The notes below the pieces were generated by a model. That model saw only the letters and a program-made list of their open reading frames with translations, was not told where the DNA came from and ran no database searches. Shown one piece after another: positions 34,201-45,020 of a stretch of 64,000 nucleotides of DNA. The translations under genes were made by a program, and so were the position numbers. Source of the DNA: Botryosphaeria dothidea. Its lineage: Eukaryota; Ascomycota; Dothideomycetes; Botryosphaeriales; Botryosphaeriaceae. The DNA is taken from NCBI GenBank assembly GCA_011503125.2, contig WWBZ02000073.1:1922001-1986000 (forward strand), given 5' to 3'. Each line of letters starts with the position of its first letter. The first letter of the stretch is position 1.

Positions 34201-34912
34201 TCATGGAAATGATACGCAGCCTCGGCGGCCAGAGAGCGCACTTGCTTGTAGCTTCCCGCGTTGCCGGGAATGAAGAGGACTGGAACTCCCTTGACCTATA
34301 ACCTGTCAGCTCTGACCAGCGCCAAATACACACTGTGCCTACTCTGGTGTCCTCATCGATGCCTCCCTCCCTGTACATATACAACGAGTATTTGCTGGCG
34401 AAGCGAGTGTGCTCGGTATCAAAGTCATCGTACTTGACAAATGCGGCCCACATGCGAGACATGTCACAGCCCTTGGGATCCAATTGGCGCGTGAAGAATG
34501 ATTGGACAATGGCAAACAGAGCGACGAAGGCGGCGACGGTGATGGCCAGAGTCAAGGTGGAGATGGACCACGGGTTCCGCCATCGCGAGCGGCGGCGGCC
34601 GTAGCTTTCGGCCATGTCGTCAGGTATTATGTCCTTGTCCAGCATCTTGCGCTGGAGGTCCTTCTCGGGGGCCGGGGCGGTGTGGGCTTCGGACCAGACG
34701 CGCGACTTTGTCAGAGATGCGCGGGCTACAGTCTCATTATTCCGGCGGCGCTCTTTCGCTACGCCGTCGGTGGAGGTGCGAGGCGTGTAGGTGGTCAGGT
34801 CGTTGCCATGCTCGGGCGAGCGCGACACAGGAGCTGGCGGAGCTGGGGCGTCCGGAATGGCGCTGCTGTCGTCGTCCTCGTCGGTCGCGGAGCCAGACGA
34901 CCGTCTCCTCAT
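31227..34912 (-). CDS. BST1: GPI inositol-deacylase (Bst1/PGAP1)
   Basis: Six exons (34912-34343, 34295-32429, 32377-32017, 31961-31793, 31741-31515, 31455-31227) give about 1140 aa. An N-terminal membrane helix (about 117-140) is followed by GVPVLFIPGNAGSYKQVRSL, the start of the PGAP1 lipase-like domain, and the nucleophile elbow GHSMGG (297-302, Ser299). The last 350 residues hold a cluster of membrane helices. Bst1 removes the acyl chain from the GPI inositol in the ER, a step needed for ER exit and quality control of GPI proteins. The second intron (32428-32378) is 51 bp and stop-free, so retention would add 17 residues in frame. The fifth intron could instead use a donor 3 codons later. 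The order and length fit the family (yeast 1029 aa). Confidence 0.93.
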
Positions 34913-36197
34913 TTAAGCCAGCGCGTGGGGAGCTGTGTCGCAGTGATCGTCCGGCGAGCCAAGAGGGACGGGCGCGCTCAGCGTGAGGATTGGGACCGGA
35001 CTCGGCGCAGGAGGCTCTCGCGCGTGGTGGGATTGGGGAAACGAGTGACAGCACAGCTCAGCACAGCGGCGGGCGGCCAGTATCCGGGGCAGGACACGGT
35101 CGGTCGGAGGGTCGCTCTTGGGACTGGGTCGAGGCTGGAGGTGGAGGAGGTCTGTTCGTGCCTTCTGAGCAGTGCAGCGAGCGCCTAGGGACGGCCCAGC
35201 TGCAGCGGTGCTGCTGCTGCGGGTGCCCCGTGCGTGCGAAGCAAATGCGCGCGACGACAAGACACGGTGCCGCAGAAGGGAGCCACGGAGCCAATCAACG
35301 CCCTGACGACTGTTCGGGAGGCTGCTCATCACCGACGGCTCAAGGCTCAAGGCCCGGGTCGCGCGGCTGCCCCAAGGCCCGTCTGCCTGCATGCGCGCTC
35401 GTTTCAGCAGCGCTGCCCGCCCAACGCGCTCCTTTTCCGCCGCCCGCAAACAGCGAGCAGCAGCGCCGCACTGCGAGCCTCCCACGCCCGCTCGCCCTTC
35501 GAGATAGCCACCCTCCCAAATTAGCCCGGCTGTCGGCGCCCTCAATCTCCGGGAATCTGGCCCCGGCCCCCGTACAAAGGCATCACTGCGCGCGCGTCCT
35601 CCCCAACAAAGCCCGCAGAGGCCATCCGAATATTTTTGCACTTGCGCCGGCCCACCGCCTATCGCCCACCGCCCGCCAAAGCGCGCCGCGCCGGTCAGCC
35701 GTAGGGGATGGATGAATAAGCTCTCGACTGCCCGCCATCCATCACGCAAGCAAGAAGGGACGCCTCAATGCTCAGGACGCAGTCAGCATCCCCGTCGCAC
35801 CCCCGCGAGCCTATTGCCGTGTGACCATGACCGCGCTGCCAGAACTCAATCTACCTCTCCGATCTGTACGCCCCCGAGTCTGCGTCTAGCAGGCACTGTG
35901 GCACCCTCCAACTCCCTAGCTCCCCGCACCGTTGAACGCCTGAGTTCCACCGGCGCCTTCGCATCGACGCCTGCCCTGTCTCGCAAAACTGGAGTTGCGC
36001 TGCGACGGTGATGCAGGACAAGAAAACTACGCGTGGCCCCCAAGCCACCAGCGCTGCATGAATCCTGGCCGCCTCCGATCATCATTATTTATATCCCGGT
36101 CGACATCCCGGTCGATCTCTTCGAAATTATTGAGCAGGGACGCTACCTCCTTCGTCTACCAGCCTCGCTTTTCCCCTTCTGTACGTTTCGATGCAAC
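34913..36197. other. Intergenic, 1.3 kb, BST1 promoter and IRC3 3' flank
   Basis: GC-rich with long open frames on both strands (up to about 280 codons) that look compositional: Arg/Ala/Pro-rich, no family-like motifs. A short direct repeat of ATCCCGGTCGA occurs at 36093-36117, just beyond the IRC3 stop codon. Confidence 0.45.
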
Positions 36198-38250
36198 TCA
36201 AGCATCCCGTCCCAGAGGCCCAACCTGCACTGTAGGGTTAAGCTTCTCAAACTGCCGACGCTCCCTCTCTCTCTTCGCATTCTGCATCCGAATCTTCTCA
36301 AATCTTCCCTTGGCGCCGTGCCTGATCCGCGTGATCATGTCCTGAGCCCGACCTTTGGTGATGTCCTCTGCCGTCAACTGGTGGTCCTTGTCCCGCCGCT
36401 TGTTTAGGAATTCGAGCTGCGCTTCCGATGCGGGTTTTTTGCGCCAAGATGCCCACTTGTCAATAAATAGAAGCGGGAACGTGTCCGCCGCAAAAGTGTC
36501 CGCGCTATGGATGGCATGTTCCAGCGTCTCGGCCTCAGCAATCACTTGCGGTTTGTAGTACGGTGCCGATCCGCCCCTACGATGCCGGGCAGGTATGGGC
36601 TTCGTAAACTTGACGATGAACTGCTCCTCGTTCCTCTCCACCGTGAGATACCCGCTCTCGGTGCACGTGAGCATGAAACGCTCCTCTCCCACGCAAACCC
36701 ATGCAAAATTGCTTATACGCCTTACGTTCTGATCCCCGGAAGTGTCCTCCAGCAGCTCATGGATAGAACTGTACTCGGTGAACGTGACTGTGCTTCTTAT
36801 CTCAGTCGGCCCGGCTGAAGTTCCTGGTTGAACCTGGGAGAGCTCTTTTTCGCGGAGCTTTTCTTCCTCTTTTCTTTCCTTGATCTTCTTTGCATCTTCG
36901 GCAGAGGCATAGTCCAGCATAGCATCAGGATCCAGTCCGAGTAAAGTTGGAGTCGTGATAACCCCGGTTTCTAGCGTGGCAACCATGTCGATGATATGGC
37001 AATTTTCCTTGCCAGTATGCAGACGCATACCTCGTCCGATCATTTGGATCAGAAGGCTTCGTGACCTCGTAGGCCTAGACAGCACGACGCAGTCTATATT
37101 CGGGATGTCCGTACCTTCCGTGAAAACGCCGCAATTCAAAAGCACAGGGTACTCCCGCCGCTTGAATGCATCGATCCGCTCTGCTCGGATCTTATTTGGA
37201 GTGTCTCCGGTAACATACTTCGCATCGATGCCGTGCTTCCGAAAAGTAGCAGTCAATCCAGTCAAGTGTGCGAGGTCGACGCAAAAAACTAGGGTAGACT
37301 CTCTATCGGCCGCCTTTGCCATCCAACAACGGACTGTAATTTCGTTCGTCTCATCCGTATTGACGGCCTTGGACAAAGCACCAGCTTGGAAGTCGCCATT
37401 CGCTCCTAACTTGACTTTGGAAACATCCGCCTTTGATACAACAGTAGTGAAGATCACGTCCGATAACCATTTATCTTCGATCATTTGGACGTAATCTTTG
37501 TGATACACCACGTGGTCGATGACAGCCCCCAACTTCTTCCCGTCGAATCTTGAGAAGGTTGCCGAGACCCCAACCAAAGCAGTATTTGGGTTTGTATCGT
37601 TCTTGAGCCCGAACCAATCCAAGGCCTCTAAGTATGAGCTTGCCACAATGTGATGCGCTTCATCTACAAGGACCAGCTTGAACCGCTTGGGGTCAAACTT
37701 TTCGATACGATCTCCAGACATGATGCTTTGGACAGATGCTACAGTGATATCGGCCGCACCAGAGGCGTGGACTGATCCCATCTCTACGTCCACCGTCTTT
37801 TCTGGATACGCGTTGGTGCAATGACGGGCGGCTTGTTCGACGAGCTCACGCCGGTGAGCCAAGATGAGGGTCTGCGTAGCATGTTTGTTTGGGGGAACCA
37901 CACGATCGATCAATTGGGTGAATATGACCTATGAATGATGAGCATTACTTTTTGCCACAGTCAAAACTTGCACTCACGGTCTTCCCGCTTCCAGTTGCTA
38001 GTGAAACACCGAGCCTCTTCTGACCTCTGGCGAGGTAGGCAAGAACACTTTGAATACATTCCTCCTGGTAATCGCGCAATTGTATCCTCGACTTCGTTAA
38101 CGGCGGCGGCGGAGGCGAGTCAGGCAGCTGAGGTGCATCGGCGGGCGCAGCGCGGGCTTCAGGTGAGGCATGGCGGACGCCGGTGACCCTAATCGGAAGC
38201 CTGGGCCCGTAGACGATACCTCTCAACGCATGACGCGAAATTCGGAGCAT
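36198..38250 (-). CDS. IRC3: Mitochondrial DEAD/H-box helicase Irc3-like
   Basis: Two exons (38250-37978, 37928-36198) give about 667 aa. The N-terminus ([18 protein letters not shown]) is Arg-rich without acidic residues, a likely mitochondrial targeting signal. Superfamily-2 helicase motifs are visible: Q-motif-like [12 protein letters not shown], Walker A ATGSGKT (85-91), DEAHH (180-184), SATFSR (motif III), and motif [12 protein letters not shown]. Yeast Irc3 is a branch-migrating helicase that maintains mitochondrial DNA. The C-terminal 250 residues follow the fungal Irc3 pattern and end in a basic helix. The single 49-bp intron splits the Walker A region. The gene is head to head with the Rrn5-like gene. 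Confidence 0.9.
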
Positions 38251-38474
38251 GGGATGTGGTTCGAGGGCGAGAGGTGACGACGATGGAGGTTCCGCGACGC
38301 GCCGCGCTCTGACGTTCCTGCGGGAGACGCGCCGCCGGCCAGGCGCCGACGGTCAGACAGCTGCCGTCCCCACCAATTTTTTCAACCGCAGATCAGACGG
38401 CTCGACTTGCTCGCTCACCGACGCTGCTTCAGCTGCGACGCGGCAATGCGACATCGGCCGTGGCACCAGGCAGA
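38251..38474. promoter_or_regulatory. Compact bidirectional promoter (IRC3-like / RRN5-like)
   Basis: Only about 224 bp separate the two divergent start codons, one for a mitochondrial DNA helicase and one for an RNA polymerase I factor. GC-rich, no TATA box seen. Confidence 0.55.
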
Positions 38475-40445
38475 ATGAGCGACGTTGGTGACTCTGAGGG
38501 GAGCCAGTCCGATGACCATGCCACAATCGACGCTCAGGAGGCTCCTGAAGAGCGGACCGATTTCTCAGCACATGAGGGAGACAACGAAATTTCCGGACCA
38601 GAGTTTGCATTGCGTTCGCAACCAAAGAAGAGAAAGAAGATCTCCAATGCCGAAAACACGAAGGCGAAAAGGTTGAAAGGCCTTTACCGCGACGAATACC
38701 GCCGGTTTTACAACTCCACTATTGCCGATTTCTCCAGCTTCAACCCGGATGGCAATACTGGCCGCCTGGAATCCTCCCAAATTGGTGCATCAACATGGAC
38801 ATTTCCCGAGAAACACCGGCTTTTCAGCGCAGTGGATAGGTACGGCAAGGATGACATGCCCAGAATCATAGCAATCGTGAGGACAAAATCAGAGCCCGAG
38901 GTCCGCGAATTTCTTTTGCTGCTGCAAGACGCCGTCGTTGAACTTCAGATCAACAGTGATGATGTCTCTAAGACGACGGCATCCCATGAGATTCCAGCAG
39001 CTTGTGAGATTAGTGAGGAGTGCTGCAGAAGTCTGGAAGCCGCGGCGGATGCTTTGGCAAGTCATCAGGACTCTTGGGACGTGAAGCAAGAACAGAAGAG
39101 GCACGGAAAATATTGGCTTCTCACGCCCGATATGGCAGACCTGTTCGACAAAACTTTAGAAGAGAACCACGGAGACGATCGCCTCACTGATGATGGCCAA
39201 GGCTACAGTACCAGCGAGCCTGCACCAGACGGTGATTCTGATCAGGAGGAAGAGGAACAGGACGTTGAGCACGCACAAGATGCCTTGGATGCCGTTCCTG
39301 CTGCCCGCCTTCTCAGACTTTCAAAGTGGCTTGAGCTTTCAGGATCCGTCTTCGCAAACGCCGGCGGAGCAAGAGAGGCTGAGAATTGGCGCTCCATTGC
39401 CGAACCTGGTGAACAGATCAGTATCTTTCATAGCGCCTTTTCTGATCTTCACCGTCTGGCAGTGAGTGTCACTCAACGGCTAGTAGCTGCAAGCTTGAGC
39501 CAAGCAACGTCGCGACTGCACGCTTGGGAAGATACAGGTGACCGGGCAGCTGGCAGGCCAATTGTCCGCCGAGATGATGTCCTCACTGCTCTTGAGATGC
39601 TCAACATGCCCAGGTCTGCCAAGCAATTCTGGGTGAAAGCCCCACGACGCTGCGGAGTCGTTGTTCAGCAGCATCAGAATACTATCAACTACGAAGAAGT
39701 GGAACGAATCCTCAGGGGTCAACCAGCTTTCAATAATGCAGTCGTACCAACACAAGAGATTGCCATGCAGGATGGTCACACGGCGGATGATGCACAAGCG
39801 ACCGAGCATATCACGTCAGATACCGAGACAGACAGCGACTTGGACAATCCGGATGCAGAACAAGAAACATACGCAGAACTGTTCGATGTGCAACAGAGCC
39901 ATCAAGAAGAAGAAAGGCTATGGCAGCTGCTCGGTCAAGACGTCATGCCTGCAGTAACTATGGAATTACCAAAACGTCCCCATCTAAGCCGAAAGACGGG
40001 GGACGAACTCATTGAATGGAGGAATGTAATTGATTTCAAGGCGGAATGGGAGCGCTATGGAAGACCTATCGACTCAGCCAGACCGGTGGATGTGAATGCA
40101 GGCGCTTTCGCCTCGGTGAACCGTGGATTCGAAACAGCACGAAGTCCACCTCCGCTGCTGGCGAGAGCAGAAACAGGTGCCCTGGATGTCGACCAAACCT
40201 CACTAGAAGAGCCGCCTCAGGATATTGCATCGCCAATCACAGAGGAAGGTGAAGAGGATGGCAGTGATGTCTCTGAACCCAGCGGCAGCCTGCCTGGTGG
40301 GACACATCCGAGCACTTTGCCGATTCGTCGGGTTTTGGCGCCCCGCCGGGCCAGAGATGCTGCGACATCGTCAATGGGGGAACTGCCACCTTATCCTGAA
40401 AATGATGATTCGTCGGGGGATAATTACGATGGCCGTTCCGAGTAA
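38475..40445 (+). CDS. RRN5: Rrn5-like RNA polymerase I upstream activation factor subunit
   Basis: A single exon of about 656 aa. A SANT/Myb-like module lies at about residues 93-145: STWTFPEKHRLFSAVDRYGK, then MPRIIAIVRTKSEPEVREFL. The KSEPEV(x)xFLLLLQ pattern is the mark I associate with Rrn5, a subunit of UAF that promotes rDNA transcription in the nucleolus. The YRDEYRRFYNSTIADF stretch before it is also typical. The rest is acidic (DSDQEEEEQDVEHAQ), with a second helical region around AARLLRLSKWLELSGSVFAN. The first ATG in good context is at 38475. The assignment is by motif recall; a generic SANT protein is the alternative. Confidence 0.72.
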   Translation: MSDVGDSEGSQSDDHATIDAQEAPEERTDFSAHEGDNEISGPEFALRSQPKKRKKISNAENTKAKRLKGLYRDEYRRFYNSTIADFSSFNPDGNTGRLESSQIGASTWTFPEKHRLFSAVDRYGKDDMPRIIAIVRTKSEPEVREFLLLLQDAVVELQINSDDVSKTTASHEIPAACEISEECCRSLEAAADALASHQDSWDVKQEQKRHGKYWLLTPDMADLFDKTLEENHGDDRLTDDGQGYSTSEPAPDGDSDQEEEEQDVEHAQDALDAVPAARLLRLSKWLELSGSVFANAGGAREAENWRSIAEPGEQISIFHSAFSDLHRLAVSVTQRLVAASLSQATSRLHAWEDTGDRAAGRPIVRRDDVLTALEMLNMPRSAKQFWVKAPRRCGVVVQQHQNTINYEEVERILRGQPAFNNAVVPTQEIAMQDGHTADDAQATEHITSDTETDSDLDNPDAEQETYAELFDVQQSHQEEERLWQLLGQDVMPAVTMELPKRPHLSRKTGDELIEWRNVIDFKAEWERYGRPIDSARPVDVNAGAFASVNRGFETARSPPPLLARAETGALDVDQTSLEEPPQDIASPITEEGEEDGSDVSEPSGSLPGGTHPSTLPIRRVLAPRRARDAATSSMGELPPYPENDDSSGDNYDGRSE

Positions 40446-40908
40446 GGCTCGGGATGACCTCTTCTATTTCCGCGGACGAAGCTATCCCGAGAATGGACTT
40501 AGTCCCATGCCCCGAAGGCTTCTCAAATGCGCATTCCGCCTCTTGCAGCAGACTTTTGATAGTCGTGTTGATGCACATAAAGAGGCAGACCAGTATCATG
40601 TCATCTAAACGGCGTGACTTCATGCCTCTTGGCTTAGGTCCTGTGGATATTGAACGATGCTTAGCGGGAGCCTAATTGCGCCAAGGTTGACGATGCGGAG
40701 AAAGCGAGGGGGATCGGCCGGCAAGCGGCACCATGGCGTCATCCTGCAGTCGTTGAAATGCATTACACAACGACCAAGCAAGGCCAAGTGATTGAATTAC
40801 GCAGAAACATTTCAAATCATAATATCATTGTAAGTACAACAAGCCGGCTTTCCCCACGCTCTGCTCCCGGCAATTGACATCTGGTTTTTCAGTCATTTCC
40901 TGGCAAAC
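40446..40908. other. Intergenic, promoter of the secreted MRJP-like gene
   Basis: No gene supported. Short open frames cross the region in both directions but show no family-like sequence. Confidence 0.4.
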
Positions 40909-42186
40909 ATGAAGTTCTTCTTGTTTGCCTCCGCTGCAGCTCTCGCCTACGGCCAGGTGACGTACCAAGACACATCTGGCACCATTCTGCGCACGGATAA
41001 TGGAACTTACGGCCCGGCTCTGGAAGAATTCCACTATTACTACAATCAATGGCCCATAGGACTTGCCGTCTCGAGCACCGGCAGGCTCTTTGTTTGCTAC
41101 ACGCGAGGGCAGTATGCTTACACGTTAGGTGAAGCAGTCAATAAAACCGCGGAGGCACCATATCCTTCAGCAGAGTTGAATCTTCCCGTTTCCGTGCTCA
41201 ACACCAGCTACAATGGAATCCCGTTTGGCAGCGCCGACTCCAATGGCCTCATCAGTGTTCAAGCCTTGTACATCACCTCGAAAACTTCTGACCGCGACGA
41301 AACTCTTTGGGCTTTGGACACTGGCCGCGCCTCGATTATGGATTCGCAAGAGAAGGTGACAGTGCCATACGCCCAGCCTGGTGGTCCTAAACTGGTCGGG
41401 ATATCGCTGAGCAATAATTCGATTTACGAAACCTTCACTTTTCCAGCCGACGTACATTATCCCGACAGTTACATGAATGACGTCCGTTTTGATCTCCGAC
41501 CCAACGTGACATCCGGCGGCAAAGGCGTGGCTTACATCGTCGACTCCAGCGACGAGGGGCGACCTGGATTTATCATGCTCGACCTTGGGACCGGCGAATC
41601 CTGGCGGCGTCTGACTCAAGATCCTTCTGTGCTACGCGTCGACGATGATGTACCCAGCTACCAAGGCCATCCTTTCTACCAGCGCAGTAAAGGTCAGCCT
41701 ATTGGACACCTTCGTGAGGGCCTCGATGGCATTCAGATTTCCCCAGACGGCAACACTATTTATTACTCTCCACTGACGGGCAACTATTTGTACTCCGTCC
41801 CGGCAGCGAACCTTCTCGCCCGTGATGATGACCCGCTCGCTGAACGCGCCGCCAAAAACAACGTCTCCAACCTCGGTCAGAGGGGCGGCAATGCGAACGG
41901 TTTCGAGGGTGATTCCAACGGCCTTATCTACCAGCTTGTCCCCGAACACAACGCGATCTTTTATTACGACCCAAGCGATCTCCAGACTCATGGTTATGTA
42001 CGCGACCCGAGGATTTTGTGGCCTGACTCAGCAAGTGTTGCGGAGGACGGGTATTTTTATGTGAACATCAATCAGTTGCCGTATCATCCAATGTGGAATG
42101 ACGGTGTTGATTTGAGGGTGCATCCTGGGGCTGTTCTAAGGGCGAAGCTGCCGAACAACGGCAGTAAGATCATGGGACTTGCCTAA
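40909..42186 (+). CDS. Secreted major royal jelly protein (MRJP/yellow)-like protein
   Basis: A single exon of 425 aa. A signal peptide is clear: MKFFLFASAAALAYGQ, with likely cleavage after AYG. The rest follows the MRJP/yellow beta-propeller family: WPIGLAVSSTGRLFVCY, RDETLWALDTGR, YMNDVRFDLR, DGIQISPDGNTIYYSPLTG and RILWPDSASVAEDGYFYVNI. Several NxS/T sites (for example NKT, NTS, NNS, NVT) fit a glycosylated extracellular protein. Members occur in insects, some bacteria and filamentous fungi; function in fungi is unknown. There are no introns, unlike most neighbours of this length. No enzyme activity can be claimed. Confidence 0.88.
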   Translation: MKFFLFASAAALAYGQVTYQDTSGTILRTDNGTYGPALEEFHYYYNQWPIGLAVSSTGRLFVCYTRGQYAYTLGEAVNKTAEAPYPSAELNLPVSVLNTSYNGIPFGSADSNGLISVQALYITSKTSDRDETLWALDTGRASIMDSQEKVTVPYAQPGGPKLVGISLSNNSIYETFTFPADVHYPDSYMNDVRFDLRPNVTSGGKGVAYIVDSSDEGRPGFIMLDLGTGESWRRLTQDPSVLRVDDDVPSYQGHPFYQRSKGQPIGHLREGLDGIQISPDGNTIYYSPLTGNYLYSVPAANLLARDDDPLAERAAKNNVSNLGQRGGNANGFEGDSNGLIYQLVPEHNAIFYYDPSDLQTHGYVRDPRILWPDSASVAEDGYFYVNINQLPYHPMWNDGVDLRVHPGAVLRAKLPNNGSKIMGLA

Positions 42187-42741
42187 GACGAGGCATCCAT
42201 CATGGGCCTCCGCATATCCAGAAGGAAATGACCTGGTGATGAATTTGACTGAGTTGTTATAGCAGAAAAATATGTCATCGGGTATTCTAAAATGGGTGGA
42301 GAAGATACACCTGCCCAAAGTTTACTCGTTTGTCGACCCATAACGTGGCAGAGGGCCTTCATTATCAGTTTCTTCAGTTGCCAAAGTGAGACAAATGAGT
42401 TTCTCCGCTACTCACGTCATCGGTTCAGATTGGCAAACCTGCCGCTGAGCACCTATTGTTCAGGGAACAAAGCGTGACCACGGTGAACACTCACCACAGC
42501 AAACTTGCAAGTGCCTTTCACTCTTTCCAGCCTCCTCGCTTAATGCCTTTCACGCGCGCTAGCGCCGCTCCGCCTCAGTAGAAAAGTCTGCTTCTCTGAC
42601 GCCAACTCCGTTCTTCTTACTCACTTACTCACTGGTATATCATCTTCCAGTTGTCGTTCGAGCTCTGGTTCCTTACTTTCCCGCACTTTGAAAGACCACT
42701 TCCTCTACACTTTCGAGGTCACATTCCTCGTCCTTATCATC
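42187..42741. other. Intergenic, promoter of the orphan gene
   Basis: No gene seen. C/T-rich sequence between about 42500 and 42740 looks like a fungal promoter and leader. Confidence 0.4.
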
Positions 42742-43524
42742 ATGGCAATTCTCACGCCCAATGAGATCCGCGAGCTCAGCTCCCGCATCCATCACGATGT
42801 GAAACTCCTTCAGACCGCGCTCGTCAACGCCATGAAGTACGAAGGAAGGAGGGGTAGTAACTATATCGTAAGTCTTCGCCTTCATTCCTATAGTGTGTAT
42901 CTGTCTTACGATACTCTGCTGTTATAGAACTATAAAGTCTTCAGAGAGTGTCTTCACGACACCAGGCTCGACATCAGCGGCTTCCTAGAAGATACCGCCC
43001 CCAAGGACGATGCCCTCACTAGTTCTGAGAACACGACCGACCCGAGCGTCGGTGATAGCTCTTTTGCTGGGGCCATCCTGTGTCCTTCCCGCTCATCTTC
43101 ACCTCTGGTCAACCCTACCTCATCCGAGGGTCCTCCCACTTCACCTGTCGACAACTTTTTCCAAGAGCCCACCTCACTCTCTGATGACACCAAGAGTTCG
43201 CGTTCACACCTTCGCATTCACCCTGTAGTCACGGGTGAGATGTACAAGACGATAATGAGCAACTCGTTCAACGCTCCGCTCCACCGCTGCCCGATCTCAC
43301 CTCCCGTTCATCATCAGAAGCCCGACTACATTCCATTCGGCAACCCGTTCGGGATCCAGGATCTGCACGCTGATCTTGAACACCACAAGGCGTTCGATCT
43401 CCCGGATACCTGCACCTACAATAATGACAGCATTCCGGCTGACGCACCCCCTTTCTCTCCTCTCGATGTTCCATCTTCTCCCCACTATGGTGGTTCTCGT
43501 CAATCCTCCGGAGCGCTCGACTGA
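42742..43524 (+). CDS. Orphan protein with an out-of-frame tail
   Basis: Two exons (42742-42867, 42928-43524) give about 240 aa; the 60-bp intron has consensus GTAAGT..ATAG ends. The N-terminus (MAILTPNEIRELSSRIHHDV) is helical; the rest is Ser/Pro/Asp-rich with SSSPLVNPTSSEGPPTSP. The frame stops at 43524, but a neighbouring frame (+1) from about 43511 to 43774 has coding-like codon choice and sequence, so the original protein was probably longer, or a frameshift or sequence error lies between about 43480 and 43520. No family recognised. Confidence 0.5.
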
Positions 43525-43774
43525 CATCCATTGGGAGTATGCGCGCCCGGAGATTCGTCAATATGTGGAAGATTCTCGCAGGGAGATACGTTATCATGAT
43601 AGCCTGCGTTCCCGTGGCTTTGAGAAGGTCTTAGCCGGCTTGGACTTCATCTCCAACAGTGGCTCGCGTTCCCAGGCTCATCTTCTTTCTCAGAAGAGCA
43701 AGCACCTTTCTCGCAAGCGCATGAGCTGCTCTCTTTCTCCCGAGCGTACGCACAAGCGCTCTCGCCGCTTTTGA
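43511..43774 (+). pseudogene. Coding-like tail of the orphan gene in the +1 frame
   Basis: This frame reads TDIHWEYARPEIRQYVEDSR, a serine-rich middle and a basic end (SPERTHKRSRRF, nuclear-localisation-like) before a TGA. Third positions are mostly C or T, as in real genes here. I tested phase-compatible splice pairs that would join it to the upstream exon and found none, which points to a frameshift rather than an intron. Confidence 0.4.
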
Positions 43775-44192
43775 GCGCGCGATGGGCCCTTCTTTCTCAT
43801 CGTTATTTCGGGTCAGGCTGGCAATACTTTGGCTTTTGGAGTGCATTATCAGCGGTTGCTGAATTAGGATATCAAAATTGATGGAACTTTTGCATTACTT
43901 ATTGTCACCGCTCGATGTCCTGTTAATCTACCTTTTGAGTGACGCTGTCAAATACTACAGTCGTGAAGGATAGCGCTCCACACGTACGTCAAAGCATCTG
44001 GACGGCGACCAAAGACGTCATTTGTTTGCACTGCAGAGTTTGCCGATGGCTTGGAAGCAAGCATATAAGCTCGTCCTCCTTCAGCCCTGACCTATTGCTC
44101 CCTCTTCATCTCACTCCTCACAGACCATAAAACACAAGAAGCCGGCATTTCCAGTAACTCCAAGACAACAGCCACATCCTCAATCAACAACA
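43775..44192. promoter_or_regulatory. Intergenic with TATA-like element
   Basis: A TATA-like CATATAAG at 44062-44069 lies about 125 bp upstream of the ATG at 44193, followed by a C/T-rich leader, so the now broken downstream gene still has a normal-looking promoter. Confidence 0.45.
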
Positions 44193-45020
44193 ATGTCCTC
44201 CACACCCATCACGGATACCGGCACCTCTCCGGCGGCTTCAGTCACGCCCGTCACAACGAAGCCCACCATCCTTGCTCTTGAGCTCGACGACGGAGGAATC
44301 TTTGACTATGGCATGTACGGAGGGCTAGTCAATGCCCTCAACGCCGGCGCCCAACTCGACAAAGTCCGTATCTCCCTCCTCCATGCCTCATGACTGAGTA
44401 GCTAACACAAACAACCCCAAGGTCACCTCCACGGACGCTGCCCTCACCTACCACCAAAAACCCCTCCATCATCCTCGCGATCGACGTAAGTGAGCCCCAT
44501 CCTCATCCGACGAGCACAAAGAAGCTAACACATACCGTGTCGCCCCCAGGCCGGCGCCACCGACTCAAATCACGCCGCCATCCTCCCGCACCTAACGGGC
44601 TACGTCCGCGCCGGCGGCACGCTCATCTTCTGCTGCTCGTTCAGCGGCTACGCGCCGATGGGCTCCCTCGGGACCTTCTTCTAGTCCGCCTTCTCGCTGC
44701 CGTGGACCATGGCGTCGTACCACCGCACGACGTTCGCGCTCAACGGCAGCGCGCTGCGGCGCGTGACGCGCGTGGGCGAGCTGTCGCCGCGCTACAGCAT
44801 GAAGGGCGTGCACCTCGGCGGCGTGGAGCAGAAGGACCACGTTTACGTGCCGTGCGCGGGCGCGCGCGTGCAGAGCTGGGTGTTTGCGCCGGAGCGCGTC
44901 GACCGGGACGAGACGGCCGTCGCGTGGGCGGAGGTCGGCGAGGGCATGGTCGGGTATGTCGCTGATGTCAACGCCGAGCCGGAGAGCATGGAGATCTTGC
45001 TGTCGATGTGCGGGCTTTGA
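44193..45020 (+). pseudogene. Broken gene of an ascomycete hypothetical-protein family (frameshift plus TAG)
   Basis: Three exon-like parts (44193-44363, 44422-44485, 44550-45020) with good splice sites encode a protein that starts with PTILALELDDGGIFDYGMYG and ends PESMEILLSMCGL. I recall this family only as uncharacterised ascomycete proteins with a Rossmann-like pattern (GYVRAGGTLIFCCSFSGYAP). Two lesions are visible. The middle exon is 64 nt, so the frame before ALTY and the frame of NPSIILAID differ; an A-run at about 44455-44459 is a likely 2-nt contraction. A TAG at 44682-44684 interrupts the third exon (GSLGTFF then SAFSLPWTMASYHRTT), with the frame open on both sides. Confidence 0.7.

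Noticed and set aside
34913..35749. Long open frames on both strands upstream of BST1
   Set aside because: Overlapping 240-280 codon frames in GC-rich DNA with Arg/Ala/Pro bias and no motifs; most likely chance.
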